Source of the DNA: Kushneria phosphatilytica
GTDB lineage: Bacteria; Pseudomonadota; Gammaproteobacteria; Pseudomonadales; Halomonadaceae
DNA: 64,000 bases
Assembly: GCF_008247605.1 (NCBI RefSeq)
Contig: NZ_CP043420.1
Span: 2,418,001-2,482,000, forward strand
Direction of reading: 5' to 3'
The notes under the pieces are model-generated. The model did not search any database and was not told the origin of the DNA. It saw only the letters and a list, made by a program, of their open reading frames with translations. A program made the position numbers and the translations under genes. Shown here piece after piece: positions 19,703 to 30,374 of the stretch (the first letter of the stretch is position 1; every line of letters begins with the position of its first letter).

Positions 19703-20545
19703 ATGGATCGCGAGCAGCTTTTCGCCTGGCTTCAGTACCCGATTCCCCACCACACCCTGTCACGCCTGATCGGCCGGGTGGCCGACAGCCGCCAACCGTG
19801 GATCCGGGACACTTTTATCCGGCGTTTTGCCAGCCATTACAACGTCGACATGAGTCAGGCCGAACAGCCCGACCTCGGTGCCTATGAAAACTTCAATGCC
19901 TTCTTCACCCGAGCGCTGAAGCCCGAGGCAAGGCCACTGGGGGCCGGCATTCTATCCCCTGCCGATGGCGTACTCTCACAGTTCGGTGCCATCAAGCACG
20001 GCACGCTGATCCAGGCCAAGGGCCACGCCTACTCGCTCACTGCGCTACTGGGGGGTGACGAAGCGCGCGCCGAACCGCTTCGCCGTGGCCGTTTTGCCAC
20101 CGTCTATCTGTCTCCACGTGATTACCATCGCGTCCATATGCCGTGCACCGGCACCCTGCGCGAAACCGTCTACGTGCCGGGCCGACTGTTTTCGGTCAAT
20201 CAGGCTACCACCCGTCAGGTGCCGGCACTGTTTGCCCGCAACGAGCGGCTGGTCTGTCACTTTGATACCGAGCATGGCCCCATGGCGCTGGTACTGATTG
20301 GCGCCATGATCGTCGCCGCCATCGAAACCGTCTGGGCGGGTCGCATTACGCCCATCCCTCGCCAGCCACGTCACACACTTTTCGATGCGCAACCTGTCAC
20401 GCTTGAGCGCGGCGCCGAAATGGGACGCTTCATGCTCGGCTCATCGGTCGTGATGTGCTTTCCGGAGAGTATCGAGTTCAACGAGCCGCTGACCCCGGGT
20501 CAGATGGTCAGCATGGGCCAGTCACTGGCCACGCCAAAAAGCTGA
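19703..20545 (+). CDS. psd: Phosphatidylserine decarboxylase proenzyme
   Basis: Psd makes phosphatidylethanolamine at the inner membrane. The 280-residue proenzyme self-cleaves within LGSS near the C-terminus ([11 protein letters not shown]), turning the serine into the pyruvoyl cofactor; most homologues have LGST. Other family motifs are [26 protein letters not shown] and [13 protein letters not shown] with the catalytic Asp and His. Length fits the short bacterial class (about 285). The ATG at 19703 has weak SD support. Confidence 0.94.
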   Translation: MDREQLFAWLQYPIPHHTLSRLIGRVADSRQPWIRDTFIRRFASHYNVDMSQAEQPDLGAYENFNAFFTRALKPEARPLGAGILSPADGVLSQFGAIKHGTLIQAKGHAYSLTALLGGDEARAEPLRRGRFATVYLSPRDYHRVHMPCTGTLRETVYVPGRLFSVNQATTRQVPALFARNERLVCHFDTEHGPMALVLIGAMIVAAIETVWAGRITPIPRQPRHTLFDAQPVTLERGAEMGRFMLGSSVVMCFPESIEFNEPLTPGQMVSMGQSLATPKS

Positions 20546-20568
20546 GGCTCTGCCGGATTGCGCAACGC

Positions 20569-21546
20569 TCAACAGCGCGATGTCGGGAAGGCCATGACCT
20601 CGGCAATCGAATCCCTGCCAAGCGCCAGCTGAATGAGCCGGTCGATGCCCAGCGCTACACCGCTGCTTTCGGGCAGGCCGGCTTCCAGGGCCGCCACCAG
20701 TTGCCGATCACTTTCAACCAGCGGCTTGCCAAGGCGCGCGCGTGCGCGATTATCTTCGGCAAAGCGTTCGGCCTGTTCGCTGGCATCGACGAGTTCGTCA
20801 TATCCATTGGCGAGCTCCAAACCATCGACATAGACCTCGAAGCGCGCGGCGACCCGATCCCCTTCGACATCGGTGACATGACGGGCCAGCGCAGCCTGAC
20901 TCGGTGGATAGTCGATAACTATATCAATACCGTCTCGGCCCAGCTGCGGCTCAATGGCCATGCTCATCAGCAGATCAAGGCAGCCGTCACGCTCGATATC
21001 ATCCATGGCAATACCGCCCCACTCTCCCGCCAGATGCTGAAGTGCCGCCAATGAGGCAGTGAAAGGGTCAACATCGAGCATTTCACGAAAGAGGCTGCGA
21101 TAGCGACGCAGTCGACGTACGCCGGCTGAGGGCAGCAGCGTTCGGATCAATGCCTCGGTCTCATCAACAAGCGCCTTGAGGGACCATGCCGGGCGATACC
21201 ACTCCAGCATGGTGAACTCGAGATTGTGGCGGCGCCCCACTTCACCATTACGAAAACTGCGTGCCAGTTGAAAGATCGGTCCGCTGCCAGCCGCCAGCAG
21301 TCGTTTCATATGAAATTCCGGTGAAGTCTGCAGCCACAGCCGCTCACGCCCAGCCGGCGTAGTAGCTTCGGTTGAGAGCGAATCAAGATGCACCTCGGTA
21401 CTGCCTGCGTGACCCAGCACCGGTGTCTCGACTTCCAGTACACCACGCTCGGCAAAAAAACGCCGCACCTCGGCCAGCAGCCGGGCCCGCTCACACAGTG
21501 TCTCGATGGCTGCCGAGGGTCGCCAGCTCTCTACCGATTTATCCAT
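20569..21546 (-). CDS. epmA: EF-P--(R)-beta-lysine ligase EpmA
   Basis: EpmA (PoxA/GenX/YjeA) is a lysyl-tRNA synthetase paralogue that attaches (R)-beta-lysine to EF-P Lys34. The 325-residue protein equals the E. coli length and has class II motifs: FFAERGVLEVETPVLG (motif 1), FQLARSFRNGEVGRRHNLEFTMLEWYR (motif 2) and GVALGIDRLIQLALG (motif 3), without an anticodon-binding domain. The ATG at 21546 gives MDKSVESWRPSA, matching family N-termini; an ATG at 21600 would run back through the efp terminator. Its substrate protein EF-P and the aminomutase EpmB are the next genes. Confidence 0.93.
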   Translation of the reverse strand: MDKSVESWRPSAAIETLCERARLLAEVRRFFAERGVLEVETPVLGHAGSTEVHLDSLSTEATTPAGRERLWLQTSPEFHMKRLLAAGSGPIFQLARSFRNGEVGRRHNLEFTMLEWYRPAWSLKALVDETEALIRTLLPSAGVRRLRRYRSLFREMLDVDPFTASLAALQHLAGEWGGIAMDDIERDGCLDLLMSMAIEPQLGRDGIDIVIDYPPSQAALARHVTDVEGDRVAARFEVYVDGLELANGYDELVDASEQAERFAEDNRARARLGKPLVESDRQLVAALEAGLPESSGVALGIDRLIQLALGRDSIAEVMAFPTSRC

Positions 21547-21560
21547 CACCTTGTATCCGG

Positions 21561-21597
21561 AAACAATAACGCGACCACACCATGAGTGTGATCGCGT
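21561..21597 (-). terminator. Terminator after efp
   Basis: On the minus strand a 12-bp stem (acgcgatcacac pairing with gtgtggtcgcgt, one G-U pair) with a 5-nt loop is followed by ttattgttt. It lies 56 nt after the efp stop and just before epmA, suggesting that epmA is transcribed at a lower level or from its own promoter. Confidence 0.75.
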
Positions 21598-21652
21598 CAA
21601 TCAACACGACACTGCCGCCCTCTTCGAGCGCAACAGATCTGGCAATGATCGC

Positions 21653-22219
21653 TCAGGCGCGACCGACGTATTCACCCTTGCGCGTATCCACCTTCAGTTT
21701 CTCACCCTCATTGATGAACAGCGGCACCCGCACCACGGCGCCGGTAGAGAGTGTAGCCGGCTTGGAGCCCCCGTTGGCGGTATCCCCCTTGACGCCGGGG
21801 TCGGTCTGGGTCACTTCCAGATCGATGAAGTTGGGCGGGGTCACAGCGATCGGATTGTCATTCCACAGCGTAACGGTGTAGGTCACCTGCTCCTTGAGCC
21901 ACTTCTCGGTATCACCTACCGCTTTTTTATCGGCGGCGTACTGCTCGAAGGAGCCATCGGTTTTCATGAAGTGCCACATCTCGCCATCATTGAACAGATA
22001 CTCCATGTCGAGCTCAAGAACATCGGCGCCTTCGATCGATTCACCGGACTTGAAGGTACGTTCCCATACCCGACCGGTCATCAGATTGCGCAGCTTGACA
22101 CGATTGAAGGCCTGGCCCTTGCCGGGTTTGACGAACTCGTTCTCGACGATGTTGCAGGGATCGCCATCCAGCATCACCTTCAGACCGGCCTTGAATTCGT
22201 TGGTAGAATAACTCGCCAT
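21653..22219 (-). CDS. efp: Translation elongation factor P
   Basis: EF-P enters the ribosomal E site and relieves stalling at polyproline stretches. The 188-residue protein starts [12 protein letters not shown]; the modification loop reads VKPGKGQAF with Lys at position 34, the site that EpmA/EpmB lysylate in enterobacteria. Three beta-barrel domains are complete, ending [12 protein letters not shown]. The ATG at 22219 is chosen over one at 22276 by the conserved N-terminus. It is divergent from epmB. Confidence 0.97.
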   Translation of the reverse strand: MASYSTNEFKAGLKVMLDGDPCNIVENEFVKPGKGQAFNRVKLRNLMTGRVWERTFKSGESIEGADVLELDMEYLFNDGEMWHFMKTDGSFEQYAADKKAVGDTEKWLKEQVTYTVTLWNDNPIAVTPPNFIDLEVTQTDPGVKGDTANGGSKPATLSTGAVVRVPLFINEGEKLKVDTRKGEYVGRA

Positions 22220-22297
22220 GTTGCCTCGCTCTGTAAGCGGCGCCGTTGCCAGAACCGTGACGCCGATGTAAAACACTGCGGAATTTGAAGTGTGCCG

Positions 22298-23323
22298 ATG
22301 ATAACGCGAACCTCAGACGGTGTGCAGGCCATTGCTGCACATACGCCCAATGCCGACTGGCAGACCCAGCTACGCGAGGTGATCCGCGACCCGGCCACCC
22401 TGCTGGATGCGCTGTCGCTGCCGCACGATCTGCTGGCAGGCGCCAGGGGAGGGCACGCCCAATTCTCGGTACGTGTGCCACGCGCCTATCTGAATCGCAT
22501 GACCCCGGGCGATCGCGATGATCCACTGCTGCGCCAGGTACTGCCCCTGACGCAGGAAACCGACAGTGTCACGGGCTTTGTCACCGACCCGCTGGCCGAA
22601 GCGGACCATACGCCGCGAGCCGGACTGATCCACAAATATGCTGGCCGGGTACTGCTGATCGCCAGCGCCGGCTGTGCCATCAACTGCCGCTACTGTTTTC
22701 GGCGCCACTTCCCCTACGAGGATCATACGCCCTCGATGACCGAGTGGCAGGAGACCCTCGACTATCTGCGTAATGACACCTCGATTACGGAAGCCATTCT
22801 CTCGGGCGGCGATCCACTGGTTTCAAGTGATCGGCGGCTGGCCTGGCTCTGTGAAGCACTGGCCGAAATTCCGCATCTTCGACGGCTACGCATTCATACC
22901 CGGCTGCCAGTAGTGATTCCGGACCGGATCAATGAGGCGTTGCTTGAATGGCTTGGCAACACCCGATTGCAGCGGGTGATGGTATTGCACATCAATCACC
23001 CGCGCGAGATCGATGAGCACGTAAGTGCCGCCTGTCAGCGCCTGAGGCAGGTCGGCGTCACGCTGCTCAACCAGAGCGTGCTGTTGCGTCATGTGAACGA
23101 CAGCGTGGATACGCTGGCAGAGCTCTCCGAACGGCTGTTCGAGGTGGGCATCCAGCCTTACTATCTGCACGTTCTTGATGCCGTGGCCGGCGCCGCACAT
23201 TTTGATGTGCCCGACGATGAAGCGAGATCGCTGGTCGCCCGACTGCGTACCCGGGTATCCGGGTTTCTGGTGCCACGACTGGTCAGGGAGATTCCCGAGG
23301 AAGCTTCGAAAACCCCGCTTTAG
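22298..23323 (+). CDS. epmB: EF-P beta-lysylation protein EpmB (lysine 2,3-aminomutase family)
   Basis: EpmB is a radical-SAM, PLP-dependent aminomutase that converts (S)-lysine to (R)-beta-lysine for EpmA. The 341-residue sequence has the radical-SAM cluster [15 protein letters not shown], the SGGDPL motif and the PLP-lysine region near [15 protein letters not shown]. The ATG at 22298 is preferred to a GTG at 22292 because GAAG stands 7 nt upstream. Divergent from efp over about 80 nt, so the two probably share a promoter region. Confidence 0.92.
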   Translation: MITRTSDGVQAIAAHTPNADWQTQLREVIRDPATLLDALSLPHDLLAGARGGHAQFSVRVPRAYLNRMTPGDRDDPLLRQVLPLTQETDSVTGFVTDPLAEADHTPRAGLIHKYAGRVLLIASAGCAINCRYCFRRHFPYEDHTPSMTEWQETLDYLRNDTSITEAILSGGDPLVSSDRRLAWLCEALAEIPHLRRLRIHTRLPVVIPDRINEALLEWLGNTRLQRVMVLHINHPREIDEHVSAACQRLRQVGVTLLNQSVLLRHVNDSVDTLAELSERLFEVGIQPYYLHVLDAVAGAAHFDVPDDEARSLVARLRTRVSGFLVPRLVREIPEEASKTPL

Positions 23324-23331
23324 AGCGGGGT
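23312..23331. terminator. Hairpin spanning the epmB stop codon
   Basis: Perfect 8-bp stem accccgct/agcggggt with a 4-nt loop lies between the convergent epmB and emfourin genes and includes the epmB TAG. No U-tract on either strand. Confidence 0.4.
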
Positions 23332-23340
23332 CAGAATGCA

Positions 23341-23688
23341 TCAGCTGTTTTCGGGACCATCGCGCCAGAGCGTAACCAGCGCCTGCGGAGCATGGCTCTC
23401 CGGGACTTTGAGCTCATCACGCGGGGCATCATCATCTTCTGCCGTACGCTGCAAGCCACGCCAGATCAGTACCCGGTAGAAGCGCTGATCACCCCGCCCG
23501 GGCGGTTCACCCAGCGGCAGGCAACGATCAGCTTCATCAAGAATGGCACAGATCCGCTGACGTTCAGCGCTTGAACAGCCCTGAAAATCGATCTGCCGCG
23601 GCCGGGACAATCCCGGCGCAGCGACCACACCGCCCTCCCGGGCGAGCCGGATCGAAGCGTGCTCATCCAGATCAGCAAAGCGGCTCAT
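23341..23688 (-). CDS. Emfourin-like inhibitor of the adjacent M4 protease
   Basis: This 115-residue acidic protein (no signal peptide, no cysteine pattern) begins 4 nt inside the 3' end of the protealysin-like gene (ATGA overlap). Its size, the ISFxG-like segment RQIDFQGCSSAE, the RVLIWRGL strand and its place right after an M4 protease match emfourin (M4in), the cytoplasmic protealysin inhibitor described in Serratia. Family assignment rests on context plus partial motif resemblance, so it is given as likely. Co-translation would keep inhibitor and protease in step. Confidence 0.72.
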   Translation of the reverse strand: MSRFADLDEHASIRLAREGGVVAAPGLSRPRQIDFQGCSSAERQRICAILDEADRCLPLGEPPGRGDQRFYRVLIWRGLQRTAEDDDAPRDELKVPESHAPQALVTLWRDGPENS

Positions 23689-24740
23689 GGGTTGATCCCG
23701 ACACCCTGCCAGCCTTCACGCACGGCACTGACCACTTCCTCATCGAAACGACGCTGGGCGTTGTCGATGGTCAGGCGGGCAAAAGTGGCAAAATCGGCAT
23801 CCGGGGTCAGACGCTCATCAAGCAGCGTGTCATACCAGACATGGCCGGCGCGTTCCCAACTATAACCTCCCAGCGCCGTAGCGATGAGATAGAAGGCATG
23901 ATTGGGAATCCCCGAGTTGATATGCACGCCACCGTTGTCCTCGGCAGTATTGACGTACTCGTCCATGTGACCGGGCTGCGGGTCACGTCCCAGTACCGGA
24001 TCATCATAAGCCGAACCGGGTTGGGCCATGGATCTCAATGCCTTGCCCTGAACACTCTCGGTGAGCAGCTCGGCGCCAATCAGCCAGTCAGCCTCACCGG
24101 CTGTCTGATTGGCCGAATACTGCGCCGTCATTGCCCCGAAGACATCAGAGATCGATTCATTCAATGCACCGGACTGATTGGAATAGGCCAGCCCGGCGGT
24201 GAGTTCGGTCACACCATGAGTCAATTCATGGGCGACAACATCCAGTGCCCGTGTAAAGGGACGGAATATTTCACCATCACCATCGCCGAATACCATCTGC
24301 TGACCATTCCAGAAGGCATTCTGATACTCCTGGCCATAGTGGACCGTGCCCAGCAGCGCCATGCCGTCATCATCGATCGAATCACGATCAAAAATCTCCC
24401 GGAAGAACCGCCAGGTGGCCCCAAGGTCATCATAGGCCTCGTTGACCTCGCGATCATTGACCTCCGGGTCACCCTCCGAGCGCACTTCTTCGCCCGGCAG
24501 CTGCATGCCGTGTCGGGCATCGAAAATATGCCGCTGTGGCGTCTCGCCGTCATCGGTGGCGTGATACTCATGCACGGTGTCGGCCTGACGTCGGGCAGCA
24601 TGGCCACGAAAGCCGTCATCAAGATTGAGCGTCGTCAGGGCTCGACGGCGCTGCTGCTCGTTGCCGTGCTGAATGACCCGGTTGAGCAGATGGGGCGGGA
24701 TAATGCCATAGGGATTATTGCTGGCTGCCAGCGCACGCAT
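23685..24740 (-). CDS. Protealysin-like M4 metallopeptidase
   Basis: A 351-residue zinc endopeptidase of the thermolysin family. No signal peptide is present; instead the N-terminus has a short propeptide with NNPYGIIPPHLLNRV, the PPxxL box typical of protealysin precursors, followed by the catalytic domain from about residue 60. Zinc ligands are visible: VAHELTHGV (H171, E172, H175) and GALNESISD (E195); NGGVHINSGIPNHAFYL supplies the transition-state histidine. Protealysins act inside the cell or on host cytoskeleton after release. It is paired with an emfourin-like inhibitor gene by a 4-nt overlap and diverges from the DUF4385 gene. Confidence 0.88.
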   Translation of the reverse strand: MRALAASNNPYGIIPPHLLNRVIQHGNEQQRRRALTTLNLDDGFRGHAARRQADTVHEYHATDDGETPQRHIFDARHGMQLPGEEVRSEGDPEVNDREVNEAYDDLGATWRFFREIFDRDSIDDDGMALLGTVHYGQEYQNAFWNGQQMVFGDGDGEIFRPFTRALDVVAHELTHGVTELTAGLAYSNQSGALNESISDVFGAMTAQYSANQTAGEADWLIGAELLTESVQGKALRSMAQPGSAYDDPVLGRDPQPGHMDEYVNTAEDNGGVHINSGIPNHAFYLIATALGGYSWERAGHVWYDTLLDERLTPDADFATFARLTIDNAQRRFDEEVVSAVREGWQGVGINP

Positions 24741-24840
24741 TGAAACGACTCCTGTCGACGCGGTAATGAGCCTGTACAGGTAACGCCGACTCCATTCAGC
24801 CTAGTTGATATGACGGCATGATGATTTAACCCTGATCATC

Positions 24841-24902
24841 CCTTTTCTTCGACCTTGGTCGTAGAAAAGCATCCCCCTGGCAATACATCGCTGCTTTTCT
24901 AC
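24841..24902. promoter_or_regulatory. Three GCTTTTCTAC-type half-sites (candidate operator)
   Basis: A perfect 11-bp inverted repeat gtagaaaagca (24861-24871) and tgcttttctac (24892-24902) is preceded by a further copy, ccttttcttcgacc (24841-24854), which pairs imperfectly with ggtcgtagaaaagc (24857-24870, 12 of 14). The cluster lies in the divergent region between the M4 protease and the DUF4385 gene, 33 nt before the latter's ATG. No regulator can be named. Confidence 0.55.
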
Positions 24903-24934
24903 ACTGGCGCCATCAGACCGGGAGCAGCCATACC

Positions 24935-25378
24935 ATGTCCGAAAATGCAAAGAAGGATGCCACCACTGACTGCCGCGCCCATCCCGAGTGTTATCGGGTT
25001 GGCCGCGGTGAACAGGGGGTACTGACAATAGAACCCTACAAGAGCGAACTGCTGCCGCACTGGCGCTTTCGTACTCCCGAGATTGCCCGAGAGTCTTCAC
25101 GCACCCTGCACGACATGTTCGAACAGTATCGTCAGGACAACGATTTCGTTGGTATGGACATGGCGCGCAAGTTCATCCAGATGGGCTATACCCGGGCAAG
25201 ACGCTATGCGAACTATCGCGGAGGTCGCAAATATGATCGCCAGGGACGCATCAATGAACGCAAGATCGATGAAACCAAGGCCGAGGCTGCCCGCATTTTC
25301 GAAGCGGTCTGGAAACAGGTTCGCGAGGACAGCGATTATCTGGCGCGCAAACGCGAGCATCAGCGCCGTTACGGTTAG
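24935..25378 (+). CDS. DUF4385 family protein
   Basis: A 147-residue basic cytosolic protein. The central block YRVGRGEQGVLTIEPYKSELLPHWRF, then ARKFIQMGYTRARRYANYRGG, are the conserved segments of the DUF4385 family, whose function is unknown. No membrane segment, metal-site cluster or nucleotide-binding loop is seen. It diverges from the protealysin-like gene and is preceded by an elaborate inverted-repeat region that may control it. Confidence 0.75.
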   Translation: MSENAKKDATTDCRAHPECYRVGRGEQGVLTIEPYKSELLPHWRFRTPEIARESSRTLHDMFEQYRQDNDFVGMDMARKFIQMGYTRARRYANYRGGRKYDRQGRINERKIDETKAEAARIFEAVWKQVREDSDYLARKREHQRRYG

Positions 25379-25504
25379 CGGCCGGTGACAGGTCGACCGG
25401 GCATGCGTTCGTCGTGCGCTGAATCAATGATGGGTACCGTCTCAGCGCCCATCGTTGGGTGCCAGGCCCCGGCCTGGTGATCGCTCGCCAATTGTCAGTG
25501 GGTA

Positions 25505-25873
25505 TTAGTGCGCATAACGGCGCAGGGTCTCCAGCGGTACTCGCTCCAGCGCTTTTTCATGAGTGGCCTCAAGACGCACCGGAGGTGCCACGCCAGCCCG
25601 AAAGGCTTCACTCCAGCGTTGCAGACACAGACACCAGACATCGCCGGGCGCCAGGCCGGCAAAACCGAATTCAGGCCGCGGCGTACTCAGATCATTGCCG
25701 CGAGAGCGCGAATAACTCAGAAAGGATTCGGTCATGACGGCGCAGACCACATGCTCACCAGCATCTTCACTGCCGGTATGACAAAAGCCATCACGATAGA
25801 ATCCGGTTACGGGATCGTGACAGCACTCCTGCAGCGGTTCTCCCAGCACATTGAAAGCCCGATCACTCGGCAT
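25505..25873 (-). CDS. DUF2237 family protein
   Basis: A 122-residue protein with the family's highly conserved blocks: FNVLGEPLQECCHDPVTGFYR, HVVCAVMTESFL, GNDLSTPRPEFGFAGL and APPVRLEATHEKAL. Biochemical function is not known. Conserved His and Cys residues hint at metal binding, but that is inference. The ATG at 25873 is preferred over one at 25888 because AAGGAG stands 6 nt upstream. Confidence 0.82.
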   Translation of the reverse strand: MPSDRAFNVLGEPLQECCHDPVTGFYRDGFCHTGSEDAGEHVVCAVMTESFLSYSRSRGNDLSTPRPEFGFAGLAPGDVWCLCLQRWSEAFRAGVAPPVRLEATHEKALERVPLETLRRYAH

Positions 25874-25980
25874 ACGAGACTCCTTCAAAGCGGATTCGAT
25901 ACGCCTTTCGGCCGCATCATTCGAAGAAGAATCTGGCAGCTGTCACGCCATCCTGCAAAGTCAATCCTCTGCAAGCCCTG

Positions 25981-26757
25981 TCAGTCTGACCCGGTATCAT
26001 CCGAGGTGATCTGAAACAGCCGTGAGGGTGCCAGTGGTCGTGTTTCGGAGGGCGTCCGCCGCTGACGCACGCTCTCCCGCTCTATCTCGCGGACATAGAA
26101 CCAGACCCGCCGCTCATGCTCGGCCATACCGATGTCGAAACGGACGCCCATCTGCATCGTATCGCCCTCGCCGGCCTGAATGTGGCGAAGCCGACTATTG
26201 GCCTTGAATACTTCTCCATTGGGAAAACGTGCCCGCAGCTGCAACTGAGCATCCAGCTCCGGCAGGGGCTGTGAAGCAGGCAGCGCCAACAGACAGCCTC
26301 CGATTGACAGATCACACAACAGAGCCTGCCAGCACTGGCCATCAGGCGCTGCCAGTTCCACTGTCACTGTCATGCCATCGCTCAGCGCCGCCCGGAAGTA
26401 GCCACGGCGGCGGGCATAACGCAACTGCTGTGGAAAATCGCAGTGCAACCCCAGCCGACCCGAGCGGCTGACCACCCGCCTGATCTGCATCGTTGAACTG
26501 CGTAGTGACGCCGATTCCTGCCGAGCGTGAAGAATGAACTGATATCGTCTGGCAAGGAGCTCGTCGATGTCTCCCAGGCTGGTGATATCCAACAGACAGC
26601 TGGCAGAAATCCGATCAACGGAGACCACCGACACCGGATAATGGACCGGCGTGGCATCAAAACGAAGGGTGACCTCGTGGGCATTGTGAGTCAGTTCGAC
26701 AAAAACATCGGCAATGGCGTCGACATCCTCGACGACTCCGTGACACGGCTGGGACAT
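25981..26757 (-). CDS. PilZ-domain protein, YcgR-like flagellar brake candidate
   Basis: A 258-residue cytosolic protein with an N-terminal YcgR-type beta-barrel (about 20-120) and a C-terminal PilZ domain. The c-di-GMP-binding signatures are present: YARRRGYFRA (RxxxR, here RRRGYFR) and CDLSIGGCLL (D-x-S-x-x-G). YcgR proteins bind c-di-GMP and slow the flagellar motor; other PilZ proteins act on polysaccharide export. No flagellar gene is close, so the target is unknown. It follows serB on the same strand after 89 nt. Confidence 0.78.
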   Translation of the reverse strand: MSQPCHGVVEDVDAIADVFVELTHNAHEVTLRFDATPVHYPVSVVSVDRISASCLLDITSLGDIDELLARRYQFILHARQESASLRSSTMQIRRVVSRSGRLGLHCDFPQQLRYARRRGYFRAALSDGMTVTVELAAPDGQCWQALLCDLSIGGCLLALPASQPLPELDAQLQLRARFPNGEVFKANSRLRHIQAGEGDTMQMGVRFDIGMAEHERRVWFYVREIERESVRQRRTPSETRPLAPSRLFQITSDDTGSD

Positions 26758-26845
26758 GGCAGCATCCGTTCAGATAGCGAACACACCGGTAACAGGTGTT
26801 TTCCCTCTATCGGCAGGAGCTGACAGCGTCTTGAGTGCTACCGAC

Positions 26846-28081
26846 TCACCGGGCTCCGAGCACCTCATCCCGGTCATCGTCCCGATAACCGAGCAGATAG
26901 AGCACACCATCAAGGCCCAGGGTAGAGATCGACTGGCGTGCCTGCTCACGCACTGTGGGCTTGGCCCGAAAGGCAATGCCCAGACCTGCGACCGCCAGCA
27001 TTTTCAGATCGTTGGCACCATCACCGACGGCCACGGTCTGTTCCAGTCGAATGCCCTGACGCGCTGCCATCTCCTCGAGCAGCTGAGCCTTGCGATCAGC
27101 ATCGACAATCGGCTCTCGCACCTCACCGGTCACCACACCATTTTCAATCACCAGCTCATTGGCATGGACTTCATCAAAGCCCAGCCGACGCTGCAGATAT
27201 TCAGCAAACCAGGTGAAGCCGCCCGACAGGATGGCCGTGCGATATCCCAGGCGACGCAACTGTTCAAGCAGATGTTCAACACCCGGCATCAACGGTAGCT
27301 CTTCGGCAATATCGGCCAATACCGACTCCGATAGCCCGGCCAGTTTGCTCATGCGTTCACGAAAACTCTGCTGAAAATCGAGTTCCCCACGCATGGCGCG
27401 CTCGGTAACTTCAGCCACTTCTTCGTACACGCCGTGGCGACGCGCCAGCTCATCAATGACTTCAGCCTGAATCAGGGTCGAATCCATGTCGAAACAGATC
27501 AGTCGCCGATGGCGCCGCCAGATACTGTCCTGCTGAATGGCCAGATCGACCCCGTGATCGGCACCGATGGCCAGCGCCCCCTTGCGCAAGGCATCCAGAT
27601 CGACCGATTCGCCACGCAGCCAGCACTCGATACAGACACCGCGCTCCGGCGCCTCTCCATCCAGCGGTTCACGCCCCGAAAGGCGATGAATCAGCTCGAT
27701 GGTCAGACCAAAGGCCGAAGTCAGTCGTCCCAGTTCCGCCAGCACGGTGGCCGGCAACTTCGGCGCCAGCAGTGTCACGATCAGCCGGGTGTGACCATCT
27801 CCTCGGCTCCAGCGCTCATGATCTTCCTCGCTGACATCGACGGTCTGAATGACCAGAGCATGGCGGTCACCCGCCTCTTCAAGCGATTGCTCAAGGCGGG
27901 TACGTTGCTCTTCACCCGCCTCGTCCAGCGCCACCAGCGTTTCGAAGGCCACCATATCGAAGGTGACACTCTGATTGATATCCAGCAGCCGGGCACCAGC
28001 TTCTGCCAGCGCCTGCCCCAGGCCGCCCAGTTGCCCGGGTCGGGCACTACCGGTCGCCCGGACAAGCACACGCCGGGTCAT
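26846..28081 (-). CDS. serB: Phosphoserine phosphatase SerB
   Basis: SerB hydrolyses phosphoserine in the last step of serine synthesis. The HAD core is clear: [15 protein letters not shown] with both catalytic Asp residues, [10 protein letters not shown] (motif II) and [12 protein letters not shown] (motif III). At 411 residues it is longer than the E. coli enzyme (322) because of a roughly 190-residue N-terminal part with ACT-like repeats, as in Pseudomonas and mycobacterial SerB. Its ATG overlaps the parC stop by 4 nt (28078-28081), so it is probably translated from the yqiA-parE-parC message. Confidence 0.92.
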   Translation of the reverse strand: MTRRVLVRATGSARPGQLGGLGQALAEAGARLLDINQSVTFDMVAFETLVALDEAGEEQRTRLEQSLEEAGDRHALVIQTVDVSEEDHERWSRGDGHTRLIVTLLAPKLPATVLAELGRLTSAFGLTIELIHRLSGREPLDGEAPERGVCIECWLRGESVDLDALRKGALAIGADHGVDLAIQQDSIWRRHRRLICFDMDSTLIQAEVIDELARRHGVYEEVAEVTERAMRGELDFQQSFRERMSKLAGLSESVLADIAEELPLMPGVEHLLEQLRRLGYRTAILSGGFTWFAEYLQRRLGFDEVHANELVIENGVVTGEVREPIVDADRKAQLLEEMAARQGIRLEQTVAVGDGANDLKMLAVAGLGIAFRAKPTVREQARQSISTLGLDGVLYLLGYRDDDRDEVLGAR

Positions 28082-30372
28082 TTGCCACCTCCGCCAGCGC
28101 CGTTATTGCCGGGCAGTTCAACTTCCAGCCGCGAGACTTTCTGAAAGCCCTGGGGCAGCTTGTGGCCACGCCGTCCGGGCTCTCCGACATGATAGTCGAG
28201 CTCTTCGCCGGTCAGCCGCTTCTTGCGCTTGCCTGCATGCACCACCAGGGCAGCACCAGGTGGTAACAGCGCCCAGTCGCGCACGAACTCATCACGTCCT
28301 GCTGCACGGGCCGAGGGAATGTTGATCGTGCGATTGCCCTTGCCCCGGCTCATAGCAGGCAGTTCGGCTGTATCAAGAATCAGCAGCCGTCCTTCATTGG
28401 AGACCACAGCCAGCCGGGCATCAGGGGCTTGCCCTGCCTCGCCGGGTGGCAATGCCAATGGCGGTAGTACATCGCAACCCTTGGGCACGGTCAGCGCACT
28501 TTTACCTGACTTGCTGCGCCCGGTGAATTCTTCAAGCGTACCCCGGAAGGCATAGCCGCCATCGCTTCCCAGCAACCACTGGCCATCCCCGGGACCCAGC
28601 ATCACACCGCGTATGCGTGCGCCGGCGGTCAGATTGACCCGACCCGAAATCGGCTCCCCCTGCCCTCGAGCCGAAGGCAGTTGGTGAGCGGCCAGGGTAT
28701 AGGCACGTCCGCCATCATCCAACAGCACCAGAGGTTGGTTGGACTTGCCGCGCGCCGCCAGTGCAAAGCTGTCACCAGACTTGTAGGAGAGGCTTTCGGG
28801 ATCGATCTCGTGGCCCTTGGCGGCCCGAATCCAGCCCTTCTGGGAGACCACTACGGTAATCGGGTCGGCACCGATCAGATCGACCTCGGAGAGCGCTTTC
28901 GCCTCGTCGCGCTCGACCAGCGGACTACGCCGCTCGTCGCCGAATTTCTCGGCATCCTCACGCAACTCCTTTTCAATCAGATCGGTCATCGCGGCATCAC
29001 TGCCCAGCAATGCCTTCAACTGCTTGCGCTCGGCCTCGAGATCACTCTGCTCGCCTCGCAGCTTCATTTCTTCGAGACGCGCCAGATGCCGCAGTCGCAA
29101 TTCGAGAATTGCCTCGGCCTGGCGCTCGCTGAGGCCGAAGGCGTTCATCAGCGCCGGCTTCGGCTCATCTTCCTCACGGATGATGCGAATCACCTCATCG
29201 ATATCCAGATAGGCAATCAGCAGCCCCTCGAGAATATGCAGGCGATCCTCGACCTTGCCGAGACGGTGCTCAAGCCGACGCCGTACGGTCGTGCGCCGGA
29301 AGCTCAACCATTCATCAAGCAGCCGATCAATCGACATGACCTGTGGCCGACCATCCAGCCCGATCACGTTCATGTTGACGCGGGCATTCTTCTCGAGATC
29401 GGTCGTGGCGAACAGGTGCGCCATCAGCCCTTCGACATCGGTGCGTCCCGAGCGAGGCACAATGACCAGTCGGGTCGGCTCTTCATGCGTCGACTCATCA
29501 CGCAGATCGGCCACCATCGGCAGCTTCTTTGCCTGCATCTGAGCGGCAATCTGTTCCAGTACCCGGGCACCACTGACCTGCCAGGGCAGCGCCTCGATGA
29601 TCACTTCGCTGTTTTCGACCCGATAGCGAGCCCGCATTCGTACCGAGCCACGCCCTGCGGTATAGAGTTTTACCAGATCGGACTTTGGCGTAATGATTTC
29701 CGGCGACGTCGGGAAATCAGGTGCCGGCAAATAGCGACACAGATCAGTCACGGTAGATTGCGGATGACGCAAACGGTGGATGGTCGCCTCGATCACCTCA
29801 CCGACATTGTGCGGAGGAATATCGGTCGCCATGCCCACGGCGATGCCCGAGCCGCCGTTGAGCAACACGTGCGGCAGCCGCGCCGGCAGCACCGCCGGTT
29901 CGTTCATGGTGCCATCAAAATTGGGCACCCAGTCGACCGTACCCTGCCCCAGCTCGGCCAGCAGCACCTCGGAAAAACGGGTCAGACGCGCTTCGGTATA
30001 ACGCATCGCCGCAAACGACTTGGGATCGTCCGGGCTGCCCCAGTTCCCCTGCCCATCCACCAGCGGATAGCGATAGGAGAAGGACTGAGCCATCAGCACC
30101 ATCGCTTCATAACAGGCACTGTCCCCATGAGGATGAAACTTGCCGAGCACATCCCCCACGGTACGTGCAGACTTCTTGTACTTGGCACTGGCCGTCAGCG
30201 ACAGCTCTCTCATGGCATAAACAATGCGTCGCTGCACCGGCTTGAGGCCATCGCCTACATTGGGCAGTGCGCGGTCGAGGATGACGTACATCGAGTAGTC
30301 GAGATACGCCTTCTCGGTATAACGGGAGAGCGACAGACGCTCGACATCGCCCTCTTCGACATGAATGTCCAT
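28078..30372 (-). CDS. parC: DNA topoisomerase IV subunit A
   Basis: ParC is the breakage-reunion subunit of topoisomerase IV, which decatenates replicated chromosomes. The 764-residue protein has the GyrA-type core ([20 protein letters not shown]; the active-site Tyr lies in MRYTEARLT) and a C-terminal beta-pinwheel. The quinolone-determining region reads [10 protein letters not shown], keeping the wild-type Ser and Glu found in sensitive E. coli ParC. It starts 2 nt after parE and overlaps serB downstream. Confidence 0.95.
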   Translation of the reverse strand: MDIHVEEGDVERLSLSRYTEKAYLDYSMYVILDRALPNVGDGLKPVQRRIVYAMRELSLTASAKYKKSARTVGDVLGKFHPHGDSACYEAMVLMAQSFSYRYPLVDGQGNWGSPDDPKSFAAMRYTEARLTRFSEVLLAELGQGTVDWVPNFDGTMNEPAVLPARLPHVLLNGGSGIAVGMATDIPPHNVGEVIEATIHRLRHPQSTVTDLCRYLPAPDFPTSPEIITPKSDLVKLYTAGRGSVRMRARYRVENSEVIIEALPWQVSGARVLEQIAAQMQAKKLPMVADLRDESTHEEPTRLVIVPRSGRTDVEGLMAHLFATTDLEKNARVNMNVIGLDGRPQVMSIDRLLDEWLSFRRTTVRRRLEHRLGKVEDRLHILEGLLIAYLDIDEVIRIIREEDEPKPALMNAFGLSERQAEAILELRLRHLARLEEMKLRGEQSDLEAERKQLKALLGSDAAMTDLIEKELREDAEKFGDERRSPLVERDEAKALSEVDLIGADPITVVVSQKGWIRAAKGHEIDPESLSYKSGDSFALAARGKSNQPLVLLDDGGRAYTLAAHQLPSARGQGEPISGRVNLTAGARIRGVMLGPGDGQWLLGSDGGYAFRGTLEEFTGRSKSGKSALTVPKGCDVLPPLALPPGEAGQAPDARLAVVSNEGRLLILDTAELPAMSRGKGNRTINIPSARAAGRDEFVRDWALLPPGAALVVHAGKRKKRLTGEELDYHVGEPGRRGHKLPQGFQKVSRLEVELPGNNGAGGGGK

Positions 30373-30374
30373 CG

